From assembly GCA_031401035.1 (NCBI GenBank), contig JANNRA010000157.1, positions 1-20,475 on the forward strand: a DNA stretch of 20,475 nucleotides, read 5' to 3'. The translations under genes and the position numbers were made by a program. Of the stretch, positions 15,674 to 20,475 are shown piece after piece. How positions within the stretch are numbered: the stretch's first letter is position 1; the number at the start of each line of letters is the position of its first letter. The DNA is from JANNRA01 sp031401035. Its GTDB lineage: Bacteria; Desulfobacterota; Binatia; HRBIN30; CADEER01. Below the pieces are notes generated by a model, which was not told the origin of the DNA, ran no database searches, and saw only the letters and a program-made list of their open reading frames with translations.

Positions 15674-15748
15674 ACGCGGGGGCCTGGCGCGACGACGCTT
15701 GTGGCGTGGCGTGTGACCCGACCCAGCAGAGGCGCTACACAGGCGCGC

Positions 15749-16771
15749 ATGAGAGCCATCGTCCTCACCCGTCACGGCGCGCCGCATGAGGCGTTTCAGA
15801 TTCAGGAGCGTCCGACCCCCGAACCGGCGGCCGGGCAGGTGCGCATCGCCGTCGAAGCGTTCGGGCTGAACTACGCCGACGTGTCGGCACGGCAGGGCAC
15901 GTACCTCGATGCGCCACCGCTCCCCAGTGTCATCGGCTACGAGGTCGTCGGTCGCGTCGACGCGCTCGGTGCCGGTGTCGGCGGCCCCGCGCCCGGCACG
16001 CGCGTCGTCGCCCTGACGCGCTTCGGCGGCTACGCCACCGCGGCGGTGACCGATGCGCGCGCCGTCGTGCCGATCCCGGACGACCTGGACAACGGCGTCG
16101 CCGCGGCGCTGCCGACGCAGGGCGGCACCGCCTACTACTGCGCCGAGGAGATGGTGCGCCTGCAGCCCGGCGACCACGTGCTCGTGCAGGCGGCGGCGGG
16201 CGGCGTCGGCACGCTGCTGGTGCAACTCGCCAAACGCCGCGGCTGCGTCGTCTACGGCACCGCCGGCTCCGACGCGAAGCTCGACTACCTGCGCGATCTC
16301 GGCGTCGACCACCCGATCAACTACCGCCGCGAGGACTTCGCCGCGGTGCTGCGACGGCTGCGCGGGGCCGCCGGACTGGACGTGGTCTTCGACTCGCTCG
16401 GCGGCTCGGCGGTACGCAAGGGGCTCGCGGCCCTGGGGCCGGGCGGGCGCATCGTCTGTCTCGGCGCGGCCGAGCGCGCAGCGGGCCCGATGCAGATCCT
16501 GCGCGATGCGAGATTCGCTCTCTCCTTCGGGTTCATCCATCCGATCCCGCTGCTGATGCACAGCAAGTCGATCCTCGGCGTGAACATGCTGCGCATCTCC
16601 GATCACCGCCCTGAGACGCTGCAACGCGTGCTGCAGGGCGTGGTCGCGCTGGCGCTGGCTGGCGAGCTGACGCCGACCGTCGGCGGTCGCTTCAAGGCGG
16701 AGCAGATCGGCGCCGCACACGCGCTGCTGTCAGGGCGGCAGTCGATGGGCAAGATCGTCGTCGAATGGTGA
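15749..16771 (+). CDS. Zinc-independent MDR-family oxidoreductase (NADPH:quinone reductase-like)
   Basis: This 340-residue protein belongs to the medium-chain dehydrogenase/reductase superfamily. An N-terminal GroES-like part (residues 1 to about 120, with GLNYADVSARQGTY and VIGYEVVGRV) is followed by a Rossmann domain with AAAGGVGTLLVQLAK around residues 148-162 and a conserved VVFDSLGG. The Cys cluster and catalytic ligands of zinc alcohol dehydrogenases are missing, as in quinone oxidoreductases and VAT-1-like proteins. The likely reaction is NADPH-dependent reduction of a quinone, enone or aldehyde; the substrate is unknown. The start was set at the ATG that gives the standard MRAIVLTRHG opening; an upstream ATG adds 16 residues without homology. 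The ribosome-binding site is weak. It stands alone, 75 bp after the surface-protein gene, and is cytoplasmic. Confidence 0.93.
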   Translation: MRAIVLTRHGAPHEAFQIQERPTPEPAAGQVRIAVEAFGLNYADVSARQGTYLDAPPLPSVIGYEVVGRVDALGAGVGGPAPGTRVVALTRFGGYATAAVTDARAVVPIPDDLDNGVAAALPTQGGTAYYCAEEMVRLQPGDHVLVQAAAGGVGTLLVQLAKRRGCVVYGTAGSDAKLDYLRDLGVDHPINYRREDFAAVLRRLRGAAGLDVVFDSLGGSAVRKGLAALGPGGRIVCLGAAERAAGPMQILRDARFALSFGFIHPIPLLMHSKSILGVNMLRISDHRPETLQRVLQGVVALALAGELTPTVGGRFKAEQIGAAHALLSGRQSMGKIVVEW

Positions 16772-16832
16772 TGCGACGGGGCGTCCCCGCCGTCACCCCG
16801 TGCCGCGCGGACCGCTGCCGCGGCCGCGGCTC

Positions 16833-16875
16833 GGCTAGCCTTGATCTGAAAATGACTTCACATCAGTGCTAGCAC
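16833..16875. promoter_or_regulatory. Paired GCTAGC palindromes before the sulfotransferase-like gene
   Basis: GGCTAGCC (16833-16840) and GTGCTAGCAC (16866-16875) are both palindromic and share a GCTAGC core 34 bp apart, about three helical turns, ending 7 bp before the start codon. The DNA between them is unusually AT-rich for this window (TTGATCTGAAAATGACTTCA). It could be an operator/promoter region, but no good -10 hexamer was found. The rest of the 111-bp gap (16772-16882) is GC-rich, with a 14-bp palindrome at 16817-16830. Confidence 0.4.
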
Positions 16876-16882
16876 CGCGCCC

Positions 16883-17482
16883 ATGTTGCAACTGATCGGC
16901 GCGGGGCTGGGTCGCACGGGAACCCTGTCGCTACGGGTCGCACTCGAGAAACTCCTCGCGGCGCCCTGCTACCATATGTCGGCGGTCTTCGAGCATCCCG
17001 AGCACGTGCCGCTCTGGCGCGATGCGGCGTGCGGCACGATGCCCGATTGGAACGAGCTGTTGCGCGGCTACGCCGCGGCCGTCGACTGGCCGGCCGCCTC
17101 ATTCTGGCAGGAGATCAGCGCCGCGTTCCCCGCCGCGGTGATCCTCCTCTCCGAGCGCGCCAGTGCCGAGACGTGGTGGCGCAGCGCCAGCGAGACCATC
17201 TTCCCTGCCTCGCGCAAGGCGCCGGAGGGCGAGTGGCGCGACATGGTCGAGGCGCTGTTCGCCCATCGCTTCGGCGCCGATCTCGACGACCGCGCCGCCT
17301 GCATCGCCGCCTACGAGCGCCACAACGCCACCGTGCGGCGCACGGCGCCGGCGTCGCGGCTGGTGACGTGGAAGCCCGGCGACGGCTGGGCACCGCTGTG
17401 CGCGGCGCTGCGCGTGGCCGTCCCGGAGGAGCCGTTTCCGCACGTGAACAGCAAGGAAGAGTTCCTCGCCCGCCACGGCTGA
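16883..17482 (+). CDS. Sulfotransferase-like family protein (Sulfotransfer_4 type)
   Basis: This 199-residue protein opens with LIGAGLGRTGTLSLRVALEKL, which resembles the 5'-phosphosulfate-binding loop of sulfotransferases that use PAPS. CYHMSAVFEHPEHVPLWRDA and the conserved WPAASFWQEISAAFPAAVILLSER segment follow, then EPFPHVNSKEEF near the end. This layout matches the short Sulfotransfer_4-type proteins common in bacteria and fungi. The real substrate is not known, and some members of this family have no proven sulfotransferase activity. It is cytoplasmic, with no signal peptide. There is no Shine-Dalgarno sequence near the ATG, and the leader is probably short. The downstream 205 bp (17483-17687) holds no gene I can support. 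Confidence 0.82.
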   Translation: MLQLIGAGLGRTGTLSLRVALEKLLAAPCYHMSAVFEHPEHVPLWRDAACGTMPDWNELLRGYAAAVDWPAASFWQEISAAFPAAVILLSERASAETWWRSASETIFPASRKAPEGEWRDMVEALFAHRFGADLDDRAACIAAYERHNATVRRTAPASRLVTWKPGDGWAPLCAALRVAVPEEPFPHVNSKEEFLARHG

Positions 17483-17687
17483 CGGCGCCGATGCAACAGA
17501 TCCTCGGCTACGGTGACGCGGATAGCTGGTGGTGACGTCAGCCGGCCCGCGGCACGCGCGCCGCGAGGCGTTCGACCTGCACGCTGACGTCGCGGTGCGC
17601 GCCGGCGCTCCCGCGGCTACATCATGATGGCGTCGAATCGCCAGCGCACACGGGCCGTGCCCCTGCCGCGATGATAGAAACCACCCC

Positions 17688-19325
17688 ATGACCGCCGCGG
17701 AGGACTCACCAGTCGAGGTCGCGCCGGAACAGCCGCCGCGGGCCGGTGCTGCCGCACGCGCGGGCCATCTGTTCCGCACGGTCGGTTCCCTCGCCGTCGC
17801 GGCGCTGTGCCCACTGATCCTGCTGGCGATCTTGGTCGACTGCACGCGCAAGGTCGAATGGATTTCCTACGAGCGCGATGCGTCGATCTACGCGTCGATC
17901 GCGCGCTACTGGCAGGACGGACTGATTCCGTACCGCGACGTCTGGGAGTTCAAGCCGCCCCTGATCTTCGTGGCGCTGCGGGCCGGCTTTGCCCTCTGGG
18001 GATACGAGCCCGAGAGCCTCCGGCGCGTGCTCATGATCGCGACGTGGCTCGGCGCGCTGTCGCTGTACCTCGGGCTGCGCCGTGCCAGGTGCCTGATCGC
18101 TGCGCCCGTCGCAGCGCTCGGTTTGATGACCTTGGTCGTCGTCAATCCGTGGGGCCTTCCGTTGCAGAATACGGAATCCCTCGTCGTCGCCTTCACTGCC
18201 GGCGCGATCGGTTGCGCCGCCGCGCATCAGCGCACCCCGCGCTGGTGGTGGGCGCTCTTCTCGGGAGTGTGCCTCGGCCTCGCAACCGCCGGCAAGCAAC
18301 CCGCCGCTCTCTTTTCGATCCCGCTCGGGATGCAGCTCTGTCTGTGGGGGGCGCCCGACGGCTGGCGCGCCCGCACATGGTATGTCGTGCAGCGCGCCCT
18401 GTTGGGGATGAGTGGGTTCGCGGTCGTCGTCGTGGTCTTCGTCCTGTATTTCGCGAGCCATGACGCGCTCGCGGCCTTCTACGACGCGGTACTCGTCGAC
18501 GGCGCGCGCTACTCGGGAGCCTTCACACTGGCGTGGTTTCGTCCCGCAACGCTCCAGCCCACCCTGTGGCAGCGCATTCCGCCGGCGGTCACACGGTTGT
18601 TGAGCCTGCGCCCGATGTGGCCGTTCGTGGATGTTGGCCAGATGTGGCCGTTCATCGGCGCGGTCGGAGTCTTGGCGTTGCTGACGTTGCTGCGGCCATC
18701 GCGCTGGGTGGCGACGGCGTGGACGTGGCTGTCCGCAGCGTCCCTGGCGGTTCTCGTCGGGCCGTATGGAGAGAACCATTATCTCGTCATGTCACTGCCC
18801 GCGCTCGCCCTCACGGTGGGGATCGCCTGCGAGCTCTGCTGGCCCGCTGCCGGCCCGCTCCGCCGCGTAAGGCAGACGACGCGGTTGCTCTGCGGGATCA
18901 TGATCGCTGCCATCCTGTTCGGCGTCGCGTGGCACGGAATCTATCTCCCGCGCCGCTCGCACGGCCCCGGGATCGACACGATTGAAGCGGAAGCACAACG
19001 ACTGGGCCGAGAGATCCGCGCGGCCGCGCAGCCGGGGGACCGGCTCTTCGTCCAGGACGAACCGCTGCAAATTTATCTCTACGCGGGCGTCCCGCCTGCC
19101 TCGCGATTCATCTACTGGAACGCGCCGAATCGCCGCGCGATCGCCGAGCGTGACGAGGCGCTCAGGCAAGAGCCCACCTTCGTCTTCCTCCCCCGCGTCG
19201 CCATCCAGCAACGGCAGGCCATGCTCGCAGAGCATCCTGGCGCGTCCGACCCGATGGAGCAGCGCTACGAACGGTGGGCGACCTCCTCGGTAGGGGTCGT
19301 CTATCGTCGGCGCTCTTCGGAGTAG
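17688..19325 (+). CDS. GT39-type integral membrane glycosyltransferase (PMT/ArnT-like)
   Basis: This 545-residue polytopic protein has a cytoplasmic N-terminus of about 30 residues and then a first membrane span (LAVAALCPLILLAILV, about 35-50). Right after it comes YERDASIYASIARYWQDGLI (Asp64), then PYRDVWEFKPPLIF (about 81-94). This pattern, with an acidic residue in the first periplasmic loop and a Y-R-D-x-W-x-x-KPP segment, marks polyprenyl-phosphate-dependent glycosyltransferases of the C-type fold. About ten further hydrophobic spans follow to roughly residue 425, ending in a soluble extracytoplasmic domain (about 430-545). Such enzymes move a sugar from a lipid carrier to a lipid or protein acceptor; which one is unknown. 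Codon choice is less GC-biased than in kdsB/pyrG, so it may have been acquired. The start has no clear ribosome-binding site. Confidence 0.85.
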   Translation: MTAAEDSPVEVAPEQPPRAGAAARAGHLFRTVGSLAVAALCPLILLAILVDCTRKVEWISYERDASIYASIARYWQDGLIPYRDVWEFKPPLIFVALRAGFALWGYEPESLRRVLMIATWLGALSLYLGLRRARCLIAAPVAALGLMTLVVVNPWGLPLQNTESLVVAFTAGAIGCAAAHQRTPRWWWALFSGVCLGLATAGKQPAALFSIPLGMQLCLWGAPDGWRARTWYVVQRALLGMSGFAVVVVVFVLYFASHDALAAFYDAVLVDGARYSGAFTLAWFRPATLQPTLWQRIPPAVTRLLSLRPMWPFVDVGQMWPFIGAVGVLALLTLLRPSRWVATAWTWLSAASLAVLVGPYGENHYLVMSLPALALTVGIACELCWPAAGPLRRVRQTTRLLCGIMIAAILFGVAWHGIYLPRRSHGPGIDTIEAEAQRLGREIRAAAQPGDRLFVQDEPLQIYLYAGVPPASRFIYWNAPNRRAIAERDEALRQEPTFVFLPRVAIQQRQAMLAEHPGASDPMEQRYERWATSSVGVVYRRRSSE

Positions 19326-19339
19326 CCACTTGGACGCCA

Positions 19340-19374
19340 CCTGCCCGCGCGGATCGTGCGGGGCAGGGTAAGGG
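19340..19374. repeat. REP-like inverted repeat, copy 2 (degenerate)
   Basis: CCTGCCC (19340-19346) pairs with GGGCAGG (19361-19367), with an inner CGC/GCG pairing. Its right part GCGGGGCAGGGTAAGGG matches 10851-10867 at 15 of 17 positions, in the same orientation. It lies just behind the glycosyltransferase gene and could also act as a terminator hairpin, though there is no T-tract. Confidence 0.55.
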
Positions 19375-19420
19375 GATCGCAACCGGAACGAGTCTCCCTT
19401 CGGCAAAGCCCGGCCGCCGG

Positions 19421-19591
19421 TCATGCATGTCTCACCGTGATCTCCACGATCTCCGCCGGCGCGAACAGGCTGAGTGCCGGGCTCCAGAAGCTGGTGCCGC
19501 GGCTGACGCAGAGCTGCGCGGTGCCGCACCGGTAGCGGCAGGCGAGCGCCGCGACCCGCGCCACGGTGATCGCGACGAGGTCGGCGGAGAG
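19421..19591 (-). pseudogene. 3' remnant of a metallophosphoesterase-like gene
   Basis: Read on the minus strand, an open stretch ends in CRYRCGTAQLCVSRGTSFWS, then SPALSLFAPAEIVEITV and a stop. This resembles the C-terminus of calcineurin-type metallophosphoesterases (typically ...QLYVSRGxGFWGPPxRLxxPPEIxxITL). Just before it, SADLVAIT recalls the family's early ADLVAITGDLVD metal-site motif, but GD and everything between are missing, so the piece may be internally deleted as well as truncated. No start codon or metal ligands remain, and the frame closes at a TAG inside the adjacent attC. It abuts the outer R box of the last attC, so it may be a gene broken at the array border, or the decayed tail of an older cassette. 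Confidence 0.55.
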
Positions 19592-19696
19592 CCCGGACAA
19601 GCTACGGCGCGCGGCGCCGTGCTATCACGGCCGCACCTGCGCCTTGAAGCGCGTCGCGTCGCTGCGCAGCACGGCGGCGCCGTCAGCTTGTTAGGG
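19592..19696 (-). other. attC recombination site (long, 105 bp) closing the dockerin-like cassette
   Basis: On the minus strand the inner R box is CCCTAAC (19696-19690), exactly complementary to GTTAGGG at the start of the same cassette (20010-20004), as expected for a circularised cassette. AAGCTACGGCGC (19599-19610) pairs over 12 bp with GCGCCGTCAGCTT (19677-19689), with one extrahelical base at 19684. After a 4-nt bulge, nine further pairs form (19615-19623 with 19668-19676), leaving a 44-nt variable end. The outer R box (CCCGGAC on the plus strand) is degenerate, with GAC for AAC, suggesting an inactive terminal site. Confidence 0.65.
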
Positions 19697-20009
19697 AGAG
19701 GTTGGACATCCGATAAGACCGTTGTCCACAGCGGCGACCACGCGACTTACGGCAGAGTTCAACTCATTAACCGAAATCCCCCCATCATCGTTTTCGTCCA
19801 GTCCCAAACAAGGATCGACCGTGCACCCCTCCGGGATTGGGCAAACAGCGCTGAGGACAGCGTCAACGAGTCGCACCACTTCGTTGATGCGCACGGTGCC
19901 ATCGCCGTTGCAGTCGCCGACGCACTCGCTCAGCTGAGCGAGCAGCGGGCTCGGACCGAGGACAGCACACAACAAGACCGCAGTAAGCAGACGCATCTCT
20001 CCTCCCTAA
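19598..20009 (-). mobile_element. Integron gene cassette (412 bp) carrying a dockerin-like gene
   Basis: The bounds are the expected G/TTRRRY exchange points of the two attC sites. The cassette begins with TTAGGG, has its ATG 13 bases from the exchange point behind GGAGGAGAG, holds one gene that fills it, and ends with its own attC overlapping the stop codon. Single gene, minimal leader and attC at the 3' end are the classic cassette layout. The DNA is visibly AT-richer than the flanking chromosome. The array continues to the window edge with a second cassette. No integrase gene or attI site is visible. Confidence 0.7.
19691..19996 (-). CDS. Small secreted dockerin-like protein with two EF-hand loops (cassette-borne)
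   Basis: This 101-residue protein has a signal peptide (RLLTAVLLCAVLGPSPLLA, cleavage near residue 20), then two calcium-loop motifs. Asp28-x-Asn30-x-Asp32-x-Thr34-x-Arg36-x-x-Glu39 is a canonical loop. The second runs from Asp67 through Asn69, Asp71, Gly73 and Ser75 to Glu78. A helix follows each loop, as in type I dockerins and the PEP-type GDxNGDG repeat proteins. Five cysteines (six counting one in the signal peptide) lie around the loops. Its first half resembles the EF-hand pair at the N-terminus of the giant M19-like protein in this window (CxGDCxGDGTV). Its job is unknown; a calcium-stabilised protein-interaction module is the simplest reading. The ATG follows GGAGGAGAG inside the cassette leader, and the TAA stop is part of the attC R box. 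Confidence 0.82.
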   Translation of the reverse strand: MRLLTAVLLCAVLGPSPLLAQLSECVGDCNGDGTVRINEVVRLVDAVLSAVCPIPEGCTVDPCLGLDENDDGGISVNELNSAVSRVVAAVDNGLIGCPTSP

Positions 20010-20063
20010 CGGCCTGGCGCTCAGCCGCCGGCGGAGCCGGTCGGCTGCAGCGGCTGGTTGGGC
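20004..20063 (-). other. attC recombination site (60 bp, 59-base-element type)
   Basis: On the minus strand the site runs from GCCCAAC (fits RYYYAAC) to GTTAGGG (fits GTTRRR; last base G instead of Y). Folded on the plus strand, the recombining strand for this orientation, CAGCCG (20022-20027) pairs with CGGCTG (20042-20047), CCGGC with GCCGG (20028-20032/20036-20040) and CGCT with AGCG (20018-20021/20049-20052). T20041 and C20048 stay extrahelical on the same arm, six pairs apart. An unpaired spacer separates the stem from the R boxes. These are the hallmarks of an integron attC. Confidence 0.82.
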
Positions 20064-20073
20064 GGCACCGCGT

Positions 20074-20472
20074 CTATGTCACGGTGAAGTGAGGGTTCCA
20101 TGCAACCTCCCAGAGAAACCCGTCCGGGTCGGAGAAGTAGCCGGAGTAACCGCCCCAGAAGACCTTCTGTCCAGGCTTCACGAGCGTGGCTCCCGCATCG
20201 ACGGCTTCCTGAAGCACGCGATCCACGTCCTCGGGCGACGCGACGTTGTGCGCGAGCGTAAAGCCGCGGAAGCCGGAACCCTCCGCGGGCACGGTGGCGT
20301 CCTCCGCAAGCGAGGAACGAGGATAAAGAGAGAGCCACGTGCCCGCAGTCTCAAAGAACGCGATACCGTCCGGTCCATCACGCTTGGGCAACTTCAGCCC
20401 GTCTCGGTAGAACCGGACAGCGCGAGCAAGGTCGGAGACACCGAGCGTAATCAGTGTGATTCTCGCTTCCAT
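20074..20472 (-). CDS. VOC superfamily (glyoxalase/bleomycin-resistance type) protein, cassette-borne
   Basis: This 132-residue protein is a two-module vicinal-oxygen-chelate protein. The first beta-alpha-beta module opens with MEARITLITLGVSDLARAVR and continues FYRDGLKL; the second ends in GYFSDPDGFLWEVAWNP, a very common VOC ending. Candidate metal ligands are His75 (TLAHNV) and Glu122 (LWEV); the usual His/Gln near residue 7 is Thr, so metal use is uncertain. Members bind metals or sequester drugs, and the substrate here is unknown. The start lies three bases from the window edge, so the leader and cassette 5' end are not visible. The stop lies 10 nt before the attC, which makes it the gene of the preceding integron cassette. 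VOC proteins are frequent cassette cargo. Confidence 0.88.
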   Translation of the reverse strand: MEARITLITLGVSDLARAVRFYRDGLKLPKRDGPDGIAFFETAGTWLSLYPRSSLAEDATVPAEGSGFRGFTLAHNVASPEDVDRVLQEAVDAGATLVKPGQKVFWGGYSGYFSDPDGFLWEVAWNPHFTVT

Positions 20473-20475
20473 CGC

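Noticed and set aside
16817..16830. 14-bp GC palindrome containing a NotI site
   Set aside because: Such GC-only palindromes arise easily at this base composition, and it has no partner copy.
17537..17620. A short minus-strand open stretch ending VQVERLAARVPRAG, possibly a gene remnant
   Set aside because: Only about 26 codons without a start or recognisable homology; the whole 17483-17687 gap has no supportable gene.
19625..19690. A coding-looking minus-strand stretch (GAAVLRSDATRFKAQVRP, stop) first read as the tail of a lost gene
   Set aside because: It coincides with the stem and terminal loop of the long attC; the GC-rich third positions follow from the paired structure.

Overview
The window is a high-GC stretch of a Gram-negative bacterial chromosome. 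The Gram-negative assignment rests on kdsB, which makes CMP-Kdo for lipopolysaccharide. Two traits recall uncultured delta-proteobacterial-type lineages such as Candidatus Binatota: secreted proteins with dockerin-like EF-hand pairs (CxGDCxGDGTVTVDEL type), and long exported repeat proteins with Thr-Pro-Ala linkers. That placement is an inference from protein style, not a computed phylogeny.

Layout. Positions 80-3848 lie on the minus strand: a class I glutamine amidotransferase-like protein, two consecutive short-chain dehydrogenases, a TetR regulator and a carboxymuconolactone-decarboxylase-family protein. A perfect 16-bp palindrome in front of tetR recurs with 14/16 identity in front of the dehydrogenase pair, so the regulator probably controls itself and that operon. 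Positions 3872-6376 are a plus-strand kdsB-pyrG operon with a near-consensus promoter: CTP from PyrG feeds CMP-Kdo synthesis by KdsB. Positions 6421-15673 hold two giant divergent genes for exported proteins. One has a dockerin-like EF-hand pair, a LamG domain, four copies of a QFG repeat, Cys-rich parts and a peptidase-M19-like domain. The other has nine DUF11-like beta repeats, a Thr-rich stalk with a 102-bp DNA tandem repeat, and a C-terminal membrane anchor. Positions 15749-19325 carry an MDR-type quinone oxidoreductase, a small sulfotransferase-like protein and a GT39-type membrane glycosyltransferase.

The least expected part is the right end (19592-20475). It reads as the terminal piece of an integron gene-cassette array on the minus strand: a VOC/glyoxalase cassette, a 60-bp attC with both R boxes and two extrahelical bases, a 412-bp cassette encoding a secreted two-EF-hand dockerin-like protein, and a longer (105-bp) attC with a degenerate outer R box. 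Directly behind that last attC lies the 3' remnant of a metallophosphoesterase-like gene, as if the array end broke or replaced it. No integrase gene is visible; it may lie beyond the window, or this may be a cluster of attC sites lacking an integrase. Two copies of a REP-like inverted repeat (10825-10867 and 19340-19374) lie in intergenic DNA. No rRNA, tRNA or CRISPR was seen.
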